DNA of 64,000 nucleotides from Micromonospora noduli (GTDB lineage Bacteria > Actinomycetota > Actinomycetes > Mycobacteriales > Micromonosporaceae), in assembly GCF_003264365.1 (NCBI RefSeq), contig NZ_PYAK01000008.1, forward strand, positions 124,001-188,000, written 5' to 3'. Made by a program: the position numbers and the translations under genes. Position 1 is the first letter of the stretch. Each line of letters opens with the position of its first letter. Of this stretch, positions 9,238 to 17,302 are shown in pieces. The notes under the pieces were generated by a model. The model was given only the letters and a program-made list of their open reading frames with translations. It made no database searches and was not told the DNA's origin.

Positions 9238-9714
9238 TCAGCGCGGGGTGTGATTGTGGTTGGTGAGACCCGTGGTGATGCGGACGGTGGTGCCGGCGGT
9301 GCCGGTGACGACCTCCATCGCGTCGGTCAGCTCGCGGGCCAGCCAGAGGCCCCAGCCGCCGGCGGTGTCCGGGGCGGGCCGACTGCGGTCGCCCAGCCGT
9401 TGCGGGCTGATCCCGTGCCCGTGGTCGGCGACCTCGCAGACCAGCACACCCGACTCGTGCCAGAGCCGCAGCCAGCCGCGCCCGCCACCGTGTCGCACCG
9501 CGTTGGTGATCAATTCGTTGATCGCGAGCACGAAGTCGTCCAGCCGTTGGCCGCTCAGACCCGAGGCATGCGCGCAGGAGGTGACCGAGTGTCGAATCTC
9601 GGTCACCTGGGCCTGGTCAAAGGCTTCGGCGATCAGGAGGGCAGGTTCGATGGGCACAACCGTACGCCGTGCGTGCGGGTCTGCGTTCGTCATGGGCCCG
9701 TCCCGGCGGCGCAT
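9238..9714 (-). CDS. RsbW-like ATP-binding protein (anti-sigma factor/serine kinase type)
   Basis: Up to 158 aa; an internal ATG at 9693 (MTNADPH...) is an equally good start. A GHKL/HATPase_c_2 fold is visible: N-box DFVLAINELITNAVRHGGG, G1 box CEVADHGHGI and G2 region TAGGWGLWLARELTD. Proteins of this kind bind sigma factors or phosphorylate STAS antagonists in partner-switching systems. No sigma factor or antagonist gene is adjacent; the nearest STAS-containing gene is 2.6 kb away. It ends 111 bp from the convergent PRPP synthetase gene. Partner unknown. Confidence 0.85.
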   Translation of the reverse strand: MRRRDGPMTNADPHARRTVVPIEPALLIAEAFDQAQVTEIRHSVTSCAHASGLSGQRLDDFVLAINELITNAVRHGGGRGWLRLWHESGVLVCEVADHGHGISPQRLGDRSRPAPDTAGGWGLWLARELTDAMEVVTGTAGTTVRITTGLTNHNHTPR

Positions 9715-9812
9715 CTCGGAGTATTTCGCGGCTTTTCCACCGTACGTCAGGGTTTCCCGAACCGCACTCGCTGCTCGCCGTGCGCCGGCCCGGTTGTGGC
9801 ATCCTGACCGCC

Positions 9813-10943
9813 ATGCCGTCGCCGCCGGGTGGGTTCGAGGTGCCGCTGTGGCGTGCGCTCACCGTGTTCAGGCTGGCCTCCCTGGCGTACGTCTGCGCGC
9901 TCGCGGTGCGCGACGCCGACCGGTACGCCCACCCGTACGCCGTCGGCGCCCTGATCCTGCTGATGATCGCCTGGACCGGCGCGACCGCGATCGGGTACGC
10001 CCGACCGGCCTGGCGGCGCTGGCCGCTGCTGCTGGCCGACCTCGGGGTGGTCATGGCCATCGTGCTGGCGACCCCGTGGGTGGTCGGCCGGACGGCGCTC
10101 ACCCACGGCGTACCCACCCTGGGGGTGGCCTGGATGGCCGGCCCGGTGCTGGCCTGGGCCGTCTCCGGTGGCCGGCGACGGGGCACTGTCGCCGCGCTGC
10201 TGGTCGCCGGCGCGGACCTGGCCACCCGGGAGCGGATCGGCCAGTCCTCGTTCACCGGGGTGATCCTGATGCTGCTCGCCGGAGTGGTGGTCGGGCACGT
10301 GGCCCGGCTCGCGGTGAGCGCCGAGGAGCGGTTGCAGCGCGCGGTGGAGCTGGAGGCCGCCACCCGGGAGCGGGAGCGGCTGGCCCGGGACATCCACGAC
10401 TCGGTGCTCCAGGTGCTGGCGCTGGTGCAGCGGCGCGGCGCGGACCTGCCCGGGGAGGCCGGCGAGCTGGCCCGGCTGGCCGGCGAGCAGGAGGTTGCCC
10501 TGCGGGCGCTGATCGCCGGCGCCGGCCCGGCCGCGAGCCTCCCGGACGGCGGCGAGGCGGTGGACCTGCGGACCCTGCTCGGCCGGTACGCCTCCGCGGC
10601 TGTGGCGCTCTCCGCCCCGGCCACCCCGGTGCCGCTGCCCCGACGGGTGGCCGGAGAGTTGGCGGCCGCGACCGGCGCGGCACTGGACAACGTGGGGCGG
10701 CACGCCGGTGGGCGGGCCTGGGTGCTGATCGAGGACGAGGGGGCGACGGTGACCGTGTCGATCCGTGACGAGGGGCCGGGCATCCCGGACGGTCGGCTGG
10801 ACGAGGCGGCCGCCCAGGGTCGGCTCGGCGTGACCCAGTCGATCCGGGGCCGGGTGGCCGACGTGGGCGGCACGGTTCGGATCGTGTCCGCCCCCGAGGC
10901 GGGCACCGAGATCGAGCTGAGCGTGCCGAGGTCAACGCGGTGA
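9813..10943 (+). CDS. Membrane sensor histidine kinase (MacS/DUF5931-like, HisKA_3)
   Basis: A 376-aa kinase starting at ATG 9813. Residues 1-165 hold about five hydrophobic segments with the FEVPLWRALTVFRLASLAY start typical of DUF5931 sensors. The dimerisation/phosphoacceptor helix is ERERLARDIHDSVLQVLALV with His195. The ATP-binding domain has GAALDNVGRHAG (N-box), SIRDEGPGIPD (G1) and a short G2 region QGRLGVTQSIRGRV. Its stop overlaps the GTG of the downstream response regulator by 4 nt (GTGA), so the two are translationally coupled. S. coelicolor MacS is a relative by architecture; the signal sensed is unknown. Confidence 0.92.
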   Translation: MPSPPGGFEVPLWRALTVFRLASLAYVCALAVRDADRYAHPYAVGALILLMIAWTGATAIGYARPAWRRWPLLLADLGVVMAIVLATPWVVGRTALTHGVPTLGVAWMAGPVLAWAVSGGRRRGTVAALLVAGADLATRERIGQSSFTGVILMLLAGVVVGHVARLAVSAEERLQRAVELEAATRERERLARDIHDSVLQVLALVQRRGADLPGEAGELARLAGEQEVALRALIAGAGPAASLPDGGEAVDLRTLLGRYASAAVALSAPATPVPLPRRVAGELAAATGAALDNVGRHAGGRAWVLIEDEGATVTVSIRDEGPGIPDGRLDEAAAQGRLGVTQSIRGRVADVGGTVRIVSAPEAGTEIELSVPRSTR

Positions 10944-11611
10944 ACCCGATCCGGGTGATGGTGGTGGACGACCATCCGATGTGGCGGGAGGGCGTCGCCC
11001 GCGACCTGACCGAGGCCGGTTTCCTGGTGGTGGCGACCAGTGGCGAGGGACGACAGGCCATCCGGGTGGCCGCCGCCGCCCGGCCCGACGTCGTCGTTCT
11101 CGACCTGCAACTACCCGACATCTCCGGGGTCGAGGTGATCCTGGGGTTGCGCGCGGCACTGCCCGCCGTACGCGTGCTGATGCTCAGTGCCAGCGGCGAA
11201 CAGCAGAGCGTGCTGGACGCGGTCAAGGCCGGAGCCACCGGTTACCTGGTGAAGTCGACAGCGCCCGCCGAGTTCCTGGAGGCGGTGCACCGCACCGCGG
11301 CCGGCGACGCGGTCTTCACCCCCGGCCTGGCCGGGCTGGTGCTCGGCGAGTACCGCCGGCTGGCCGCCGGACCGGGGCGGGGGACCGGCCCGGCCGGCGC
11401 TGCCGAACCCGTTACGCCCCAGCTCACCGAACGGGAGACGGAGGTGCTGCGGCTGGTGGCGAAGGGGATGTCGTACAAGCAGATCGCCCAGCGGCTCGGC
11501 CTGTCGCACCGCACGGTGCAGAACCACGTGCAGAACACCCTGGGCAAGCTGCAACTGCACAACCGGGTCGAGCTGACCCGGTACGCCATCGAACGTGGTC
11601 TGGACGACTGA
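10940..11611 (+). CDS. LuxR/NarL-family response regulator
   Basis: A 223-aa transcription factor coupled to the upstream kinase by a GTGA overlap. The receiver domain has the acidic pair VVDDH at residues 9-12, phosphoacceptor Asp55 in VVLDLQLPDISG, the Ser/Thr-type switch in MLSASGE and Lys in YLVKSTAP. A linker rich in Gly/Pro follows. The C-terminal LuxR helix-turn-helix reads LTERETEVLRLVAKG...IAQRLGLSHRTVQNHV. The 223-aa length is typical. It should act as the DNA-binding output of this two-component pair. Target genes cannot be read from the window. Confidence 0.94.
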   Translation: MNPIRVMVVDDHPMWREGVARDLTEAGFLVVATSGEGRQAIRVAAAARPDVVVLDLQLPDISGVEVILGLRAALPAVRVLMLSASGEQQSVLDAVKAGATGYLVKSTAPAEFLEAVHRTAAGDAVFTPGLAGLVLGEYRRLAAGPGRGTGPAGAAEPVTPQLTERETEVLRLVAKGMSYKQIAQRLGLSHRTVQNHVQNTLGKLQLHNRVELTRYAIERGLDD

Positions 11612-11618
11612 GCGGACG

Positions 11619-12191
11619 TCAGACCGAGCGCGGCGGCTCCGTCTCGTGGATGGCCAGCTCCTCGGCGGTCGCTCCGCCTCCGGCCGATCCGGCGTCGTAC
11701 GCCACCGAATCGGTCTCCTGGTCGGTGTGCGACCCCTCGTCCGGTTCCACCAGCCGGCCTACTGTGGCGTCGGCCACAGTGCCGAGCTGACCGTGGTCGT
11801 AGAGGGAGACCGGTGAGTTCGGGTCCGAGGTCGGCCCGGGATCCATCACGTCGGCGTCCAGCTGAGCCTCCGCCGCGGCTTCCAGGTTGTCCGCCTCGAA
11901 GGCGATCTTCGGGTCGATGGTGCCGGCCAGCGGGTCGTCCGCCGGGCGCTCGTAGACCTCGCGGTCGAGCTTGTAGTCCAACGACTCACCGTCGAGCTGC
12001 TCCTCGGCGGTCGTTCCGAACCGGTCCACCGCCACCGGCGTCCGATCGCCGGGCAGTTGGGCCGGGTCCGGGCCGTCCGCCTCGCGCCCGGTGAGGACGT
12101 CGTCGTTGGCGGTCGAGTCGTCATCGGCAGTGTCGGGCAGCCCTTGCGCCTCGGTGTCGGACACGGGGGTCGGGTACTCGTTGTCGCGCAT
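11619..12191 (-). CDS. DUF5709 domain-containing acidic protein
   Basis: A 190-aa, very acidic, hydrophilic protein without membrane segments. It contains the repeated pattern TAEEQLDGESLDYKLDREVYE, PLAGTIDPKIAFEADNLEAAAEAQLDADVMDPGP and GRLVEPDEGSHTDQETD, which I recognise as the DUF5709 family of actinobacteria. Its function is unknown; the composition suggests an intrinsically disordered or stress-related protein. It is convergent with the response regulator, with only 7 bp between stops. Confidence 0.85.
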   Translation of the reverse strand: MRDNEYPTPVSDTEAQGLPDTADDDSTANDDVLTGREADGPDPAQLPGDRTPVAVDRFGTTAEEQLDGESLDYKLDREVYERPADDPLAGTIDPKIAFEADNLEAAAEAQLDADVMDPGPTSDPNSPVSLYDHGQLGTVADATVGRLVEPDEGSHTDQETDSVAYDAGSAGGGATAEELAIHETEPPRSV

Positions 12192-12279
12192 GTCTGATCA
12201 CTACCCGCTGCCCTGCCGCCGTAACCGGGCGGCCTCCGGAGGTACGTCGCCGAACCGGGCGCCGATGGCGAAAGCCCCG

Positions 12280-13011
12280 TCAGAGAGCCTCGTCGTCGGG
12301 GTGCAGCACACACCAGACGACCTTGCCGTCCGGTACGGCGCTGCTGCCCCAGCGGCGGGTCACAGTGTCGATCAGCAGCAGGCCCCGGCCGCCGGCGCGA
12401 TTCGGCGGGGAGATCCCGGCGAAGGTCGGCTGACGCGGGGAGTGGTCGCGAACCGCCAGGTGCAGGGTGGTCTCCTGGGGCGCCAGCCGAACCGTCATCG
12501 GGGTCCGGGCGTGCGCCACCACGTTGTTGACCATCTCGGTGATCGCGATGCACGCCGGGTCGGTGAGCGTCGGCATGCCCCAGCGCTCGCAACCGGTGGT
12601 GACCAGCTCGCGCGCCTGCCGGGCGGCTCCCACCGCCGGAGCCAGGTCGGCGGTGAGCACCGCCGCCAGTGGTGTCGCCGCCACAGCGGCCAGCGCCCCG
12701 TCGAGCGTCGGCCAGGCCGGCACCCCGGCGAGCGCGGCGTCCGGATGGGCGGGCCCGTCGACCGCTGGGTCACACAGCAGCAGGTCCGCGGCGGGCCAGT
12801 CGGCGACCTCCCGGCGTACGTCGGCGAAGACACCGCGCCCGGCCGGGTCGACGACCCGCAGGCCGGTCACGTCGGCCACCACCGGGCCGGGCCGGGCCAG
12901 CAGACGGGCGAGCAGCGCGCCGCGTAGCGCCTCGGCACCAGCGGCATCGAGCACACCGGTCAGCCGGACCACCGCTGACGACTCGTCGATTTCCACGAGA
13001 CAGCTCGACAT
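12280..13011 (-). CDS. STAS domain fused to RsbW-like ATPase
   Basis: A 243-aa protein if started at ATG 13011, which has GGGGCG upstream. An in-frame ATG at 13071 overlaps the SDR stop and would add 20 residues. Residues 1-85 form a STAS-like domain (CLVEIDESSAVVRLTGVLDAAGAEALR, VVADVTGLRVVDPAGRG). The usual phosphorylatable Ser after the conserved Asp is replaced: the site reads VDPAG. Residues 130-243 are a GHKL ATPase with N-box EMVNNVVAHA, G1 VRDHSP and G2 AGGRGLLLIDTV. Antagonist and kinase modules in one chain suggest a self-contained partner-switch unit. It lies directly downstream of the SDR gene. Confidence 0.85.
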   Translation of the reverse strand: MSSCLVEIDESSAVVRLTGVLDAAGAEALRGALLARLLARPGPVVADVTGLRVVDPAGRGVFADVRREVADWPAADLLLCDPAVDGPAHPDAALAGVPAWPTLDGALAAVAATPLAAVLTADLAPAVGAARQARELVTTGCERWGMPTLTDPACIAITEMVNNVVAHARTPMTVRLAPQETTLHLAVRDHSPRQPTFAGISPPNRAGGRGLLLIDTVTRRWGSSAVPDGKVVWCVLHPDDEAL

Positions 13012-13070
13012 GATCGCCCCATTGTGCGCGCCGGTGACGGTGAGCGCATTCGGGCGCTCGACATCGGCCA

Positions 13071-14069
13071 TCAGCGGTCCGACCGGGAGCGGCGGTTGAT
13101 GGCCGCCAGGGTGCCGACAGCGGTGCCGGCGGCAGCCAGACCGAACGCGGCGGTCATCCGCACCAACTGCCGCCGCCGACCGTGCCAGCCACCGTCCTGG
13201 CGTGCCAGAGCATCGGCGTCGAACACGTTGCCACTGCTGTCCACCCGGGCGCCCGGGCCGAACTGGGTGCGGTGGGCGTACCAGCCGAGGGTCCGCTCGA
13301 CCAGCGCGGGCGCCAGCCGCCACTGCAGGCCGATCAGCCGGGCCGCGCCACCGGCGTACGCCTCGCGGCGGGGCCGGCGCAGCAACCGGACGATGGTCTC
13401 GGCGACCATCTCCGGCGGGTAGATCGGCGGAGGCGCCACCAGTTCCCGGCCGCTGTGGTTGCCGGTGTGCCGGAAGAACGGGGTGTCGATCGTGGCCGGC
13501 AGCACTGTGCAGACGGAGATGTGACCGCGACCGGTGACCCGCAGCTCCTGTCGGACGGTGTCGGCCAGCCCGCGGATGCCGTGCTTGGAGGCGTTGTACG
13601 CCGACTGGTACGGCATGGCCACCTCGGCCAGCACCGAGGCGTTGTTGACCAGCACACCACCACCGGCGGCGCCCAGGTAGGGCAGTGCCGCCTTGATGCC
13701 GTGCACCGCCCCGAGCAGGTTGACCTCCAGCACCCGGCGGAACTCGGCGACCGGGATCTCGTCGAACAGCCCCACGGCGCTCACCGCGGCGTTGTTCACC
13801 CAGGCGTCGATCCGGCCGAACTCGGCCGCCGCCTGCTCGGCCAGCCGCCGCACCGACTCCAGGTCGGTGACGTCGGTCGGTACGACCAGCGCCCGGCCGC
13901 CCAACTCCCGGCAGCGCTGCGCGACCTGTTGCAGGGCGGGCTCGCTGCGGGCGGCCAGCACAACGGCGGCACCCCGGCGGGCCAATGCGTACGCGGTCGC
14001 CGTGCCGATCCCGCTGGACGCGCCGGTGATCACCACGGTCGAATCGTCGAGACTGCGGGTCAGCGGCAT
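13071..14069 (-). CDS. Short-chain dehydrogenase/reductase with hydrophobic C-terminus
   Basis: A 332-aa SDR. The frame extends upstream, but the family N-terminus (MPLTRSLDDSTVVITGASSGIGTA) sets the start at 14069. NAD(P)-binding TGASSGIG, the NNA motif WVNNAAVS, catalytic Ser in NNASVLAEV and YQSAYNASKHG (Tyr-x3-Lys) are all present. The SDR fold ends near residue 245. The extra about 85 residues include a hydrophobic segment (MTAAFGLAAAGTAVGTLAAI) followed by a basic tail, which suggests membrane association. The substrate is unknown. Its TGA touches the possible upstream ATG of the STAS-ATPase gene, so the two are probably co-transcribed. Confidence 0.9.
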   Translation of the reverse strand: MPLTRSLDDSTVVITGASSGIGTATAYALARRGAAVVLAARSEPALQQVAQRCRELGGRALVVPTDVTDLESVRRLAEQAAAEFGRIDAWVNNAAVSAVGLFDEIPVAEFRRVLEVNLLGAVHGIKAALPYLGAAGGGVLVNNASVLAEVAMPYQSAYNASKHGIRGLADTVRQELRVTGRGHISVCTVLPATIDTPFFRHTGNHSGRELVAPPPIYPPEMVAETIVRLLRRPRREAYAGGAARLIGLQWRLAPALVERTLGWYAHRTQFGPGARVDSSGNVFDADALARQDGGWHGRRRQLVRMTAAFGLAAAGTAVGTLAAINRRSRSDR

Positions 14070-14293
14070 TCCTGAGCGGTACCCCCGGCCGGCCCTGGTC
14101 ACACCGGCCACGGCTTGTCGATCATCGTCGAACCCCACTGTCGTGTGCCGCCTGTGCTTGCCGTGGCGCAAGTGTCGGTGGCACTCGCGCTGACTCTTCC
14201 TGATCTGCCAGGTTTCGGCTCAGCGTCGCGGGGTTAATGGGACGCTCTGACCGGGAGGACCACCGCCGAGGAAAGATCGCAGGGAGGTGACCC
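14070..14293. other. Divergent promoter region between the SDR and GT4 genes
   Basis: 224 bp without a coding call. GGGGTTAATGGGACGC near 14229-14244 is a possible promoter element for the rightward gene, and the strong ribosome-binding site AGGGAGGTGACCC immediately precedes the ATG at 14294. Nothing else is recognised. Confidence 0.3.
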
Positions 14294-15493
14294 ATGCGCG
14301 TCGGCCTCGTCTGCGCGCACGCCAGTTCCTACCGCCACGCCGACGGCCCGCCGGTCGGCACCCGACAGCACACCGCGAGGGTCGCCGCCGAGCTGGCCGA
14401 GCGAGGCCATGACGTCCGGCTCTACGTACGCCGGGACGACCCGACGCTGCCGGCGACGATGAACGTCGACGGCTACCAGGTGCACCAGGTGCCCGCCGGC
14501 CCGCCCACCCCGCTACCCACCGTCGAGCTGATCCCGTACGTGACGGAGGTCGGCCGCTGGCTGGCCGACGAGTGGTCGGGTTCCTGGCGGCCCGAGGTGG
14601 TGCACGGGCACTACTGGGTCGGTGGCCTGGCCGCCGCGCACGCCGTCCGGGAGACCGACATTCCGGTGGTGCAGACGTTCCACTCGCTCGGCATCGAGCA
14701 GCTGCGTCACCTGGGCGGCCACTACGACGGGCCGGGCCAGCGGATCACGCTGGAGCGCGCATTGACCAGGGCGGTCGACATCGCCGTGGCCCAGTCCAAC
14801 GACGAGGTCGACGAGCTGACCCGGATGGGTCTGCAACGCAGCTCGGTCGCGTTGGTGCCGGCCGGCGTCGACATCGACCTGTTCCACCCCGACGGCGAGG
14901 CAGCACCGCGCGAACAGCGGCCCCGCATCCTCTCGGTGGGCTCGCTGGCCGCCGGGCACGGCCAGGAGGACCTGATCCGGGCGATGCGGCTGGTCGGTGA
15001 CGCCGAGCTGGTGATCGCCGGTGGGCCGCCGGTCGACCAGTTGGCCAACCATGCTGAGGCACGACGCCTGCGCGAGCTGGCCGAACAGCTCGGCGTCGTC
15101 GACCAGGTACGGCTCGTCGGGGCGGTGCCGCACGACCAGATGGCCACCTGGTACCGGTCGGCGGACGTTGTCGCCTGCACGCCGCACTACTCCTCGGCGG
15201 GGCGGGTCTCGCTGGAGGCGATGGCCTGCGGGGTGCCGGTGATCGGCTACGCGATGGGCGGCCTGGCGGACGCCGTCGTCGACGAGGTCACCGGTCGCCT
15301 GGTGCCCCCCGGTGACGTACGGGCGCTCGGAGTGTCGCTGCGCCGTCTGCTCGCCGACAACGCCGGTCGGTTCGCGTACGGGCACGCCGCGGTGGACCGG
15401 GTGCGCAGCAGTTACACCTGGGAGCGGACCGCCGGTGCGTTGGAGCGCCTCTACGAACGGGTGGTGAGTCGCCGCAAGCCGGTCGAGGCCTGA
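14294..15493 (+). CDS. GT4-type glycosyltransferase
   Basis: A 399-aa retaining GT-B glycosyltransferase with ATG after AGGGAGGTGA. The N-domain has VGLVCAHASSYRH...VGTRQHTARVAAELAERGHDV and VVHGHYWVGGLAA. The C-domain (Glycos_transf_1) has ILSVGSLAAGHGQEDLIRAM, VRLVGAVPHDQMATWYRSADVV and RVSLEAMACGVPVIGYAMGGLADAVVDEVTGRLVPPGD. In the usual E-x7-E motif the second Glu (LEAM) is present, but the first position is Ser in the segment YSSAGRVSLEAM. The overall layout resembles MshA/SpsA-like actinobacterial enzymes, but donor and acceptor are unknown. It is transcribed alone. Confidence 0.9.
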   Translation: MRVGLVCAHASSYRHADGPPVGTRQHTARVAAELAERGHDVRLYVRRDDPTLPATMNVDGYQVHQVPAGPPTPLPTVELIPYVTEVGRWLADEWSGSWRPEVVHGHYWVGGLAAAHAVRETDIPVVQTFHSLGIEQLRHLGGHYDGPGQRITLERALTRAVDIAVAQSNDEVDELTRMGLQRSSVALVPAGVDIDLFHPDGEAAPREQRPRILSVGSLAAGHGQEDLIRAMRLVGDAELVIAGGPPVDQLANHAEARRLRELAEQLGVVDQVRLVGAVPHDQMATWYRSADVVACTPHYSSAGRVSLEAMACGVPVIGYAMGGLADAVVDEVTGRLVPPGDVRALGVSLRRLLADNAGRFAYGHAAVDRVRSSYTWERTAGALERLYERVVSRRKPVEA

Positions 15494-15541
15494 GTCGGCG
15501 GTGCTGCTGCGACACCTCTGCCGTGATGCGGTGCCGGACGG

Positions 15542-16429
15542 TCAGCCCGGCCGGCCGGCACCGACCATGGCGGGGTCCCGACGGCGTGCCACCGAGCGGT
15601 GCTGCTGCGGTTCGGCGTACCGGGTCAGGCCGATCACCGCGGCCAGGGTCACCAGGAAGCCGACCGCGGCCAGCCACTCCCGCCCCGGCCAGATCTTGTC
15701 GTTGAGCAGCAGCAGGCCGACGATCGCGGCCGGCACCGCGCCGGCGGCGTCCATCGCGGCGACCGCCGCGGTCGTCGAGCCGCGCTGCATGGCCAGACCG
15801 AGCAGCAGCTGACCCACTATCGAGTGGGCGATCAGCAGGTAGAACAGCGGGTCGGCGAGGAACGCCTCGGCGGACGGCGCGGATGCCAGTGGCCGGGCGG
15901 CGACCGCGGCCGAGCTGAACGCCAGCCCGGCCAGTGAGCCGAGGGCCACCGAACCCGGTGCCCCGTGCAGCCGGACGGCGAAGAAACCGAGCACCGCGAT
16001 CACGCCCAGCGCCACCAGCAGGGCGATCGAGCCGGCGGTGCCGAGCTGCTTCGACGGCGCCGGCCGGGCGGACAGCACCAGCGCGGTGATCCCCGCGAAG
16101 AGCAGCGCCAACAGCACCACCTCCGCCGCCGGCAGCCGCCACTTCAGCACCAGCACCCCGAGGATGGCAGTCACCCCGAGCCCGGCCGCCACGCTGGCCT
16201 GCACGAGGAACAGCGGCAGGTCCCGCCGGGCCAGGAAGGCGAGCACGAAACCGCCGATCTGACAGCCGAGGCCGATCAGGTACGTCCGGTGCCCGGCGAG
16301 GCGCAGCAGCAGGCCCGGATCGAAGGTGTGGTGGACCGTGGTGCGCGCCGCCGCCACCGACTGGAGCAGGTTGGCGAAGCCGTACGCGACGATCATCGCC
16401 GCGAGAAAGCACCAACCGGAGGAGACCAC
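15542..16429 (-). CDS. DMT/EamA-like integral membrane transporter
   Basis: A 295-aa protein with about nine to ten hydrophobic segments spread along the whole chain and short loops, ending in a basic cytoplasmic tail (RYAEPQQHRSVARRRD). The layout, with paired segments such as LFLVQASVAAGLGVTAILGVLVLKWRLP and AVPAAIVGLLLLNDKIWPGREWLAAVGFLVTLAAVIGL, matches drug/metabolite-superfamily exporters. It lies 26 bp downstream of hisN and probably ends the aroA-rsgA-hisN operon. The substrate is unknown. Confidence 0.82.
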   Translation of the reverse strand: MVSSGWCFLAAMIVAYGFANLLQSVAAARTTVHHTFDPGLLLRLAGHRTYLIGLGCQIGGFVLAFLARRDLPLFLVQASVAAGLGVTAILGVLVLKWRLPAAEVVLLALLFAGITALVLSARPAPSKQLGTAGSIALLVALGVIAVLGFFAVRLHGAPGSVALGSLAGLAFSSAAVAARPLASAPSAEAFLADPLFYLLIAHSIVGQLLLGLAMQRGSTTAAVAAMDAAGAVPAAIVGLLLLNDKIWPGREWLAAVGFLVTLAAVIGLTRYAEPQQHRSVARRRDPAMVGAGRPG

Positions 16430-16455
16430 CTGGCGAGGATAGAGGTTGCCGGGGG

Positions 16456-17274
16456 TCAGCGCTCGGCTGGTCGATTGAGGCGGGCGAGGATGTCGGCGTG
16501 CAGCACACCGTTGGTGGCCACCACGCTGCTGTCGGTGCCCGGAGCCCCGGCGGGGGCCGGTTGTCCGGCCAGATCCGTGACCGTGCCACCCGCCTCAGTG
16601 ACGATCGGCACCAGCGCCGCCACGTCCCACACTGACAACTCCGGCTCAGCCATCACGTCCAGTGCCCCCTCGGCCAACAGCATGTAGCCGTAGAAGTCCC
16701 CGTACGCCCGGCTGCGCCAGCTGTCCCGCATCAGGTCGAGCACGGCGTCGAGCCGCCCCGCCTCCTCCCACCCGTTCAGCGACGAGTAGCAGAAGCTGGC
16801 ATCCGCGACCCCACGCACCGCGGACACACCGATCCGCTCGCCGGCCGCGGGGCCCGGCCCGGCGTACGCGCCCGCACCCGCGCTGGCCCACCAGCGTCGT
16901 CCGAGCGCCGGTGCGGACACCACGCCGACCGCCGGCCGGTCGCCGTCGTAGAGCGCGATCAAGGTGGCCCAGATCGGCACGCCACGGACGAAGTTCTTGG
17001 TGCCGTCGATCGGATCGATGATCCACCGGCGGCCGTTCGGGTTGGCGGACGACTGCGCGCCGTACTCCTCACCGAGCAGCCCGTCGGCCGGTCGGTGCTC
17101 GGCCAGCAGGGCGCGGATCTCCCGCTCCACGGCGGTGTCCGCGTCGGAAACCGGGGTCAGGTCGGGCTTCGCCTCGACGCGCAGGTCGAGCGCCCGGAAC
17201 CGGGCTGTGGCGATGGCGTCGGCCCGGTCGGCGAGCAGATGGGCGAGGGCGAGGTCGTCGGCGTACCCGGTCAT
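16456..17274 (-). CDS. hisN: Histidinol-phosphatase of the inositol monophosphatase family
   Basis: A 272-aa Mg-dependent phosphatase that probably removes phosphate from L-histidinol phosphate, the penultimate step of histidine synthesis. IMPase motifs are clear: GLLGEEYG (metal-binding Glu), WIIDPIDGTKNFVRGVPIWATLIAL (Asp pair and substrate loop) and SVWDVAALVPIVTEAGG (second metal Asp). The DPIDGTKNFVRG form is typical of actinobacterial HisN rather than inositol phosphatases. It sits 28 bp after rsgA in the leftward operon, as in other actinobacteria. A broader IMPase activity cannot be excluded. Confidence 0.88.
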   Translation of the reverse strand: MTGYADDLALAHLLADRADAIATARFRALDLRVEAKPDLTPVSDADTAVEREIRALLAEHRPADGLLGEEYGAQSSANPNGRRWIIDPIDGTKNFVRGVPIWATLIALYDGDRPAVGVVSAPALGRRWWASAGAGAYAGPGPAAGERIGVSAVRGVADASFCYSSLNGWEEAGRLDAVLDLMRDSWRSRAYGDFYGYMLLAEGALDVMAEPELSVWDVAALVPIVTEAGGTVTDLAGQPAPAGAPGTDSSVVATNGVLHADILARLNRPAER

Positions 17275-17302
17275 GCCGGCAACCTAGCCCACACCCGTCG
17301 GG

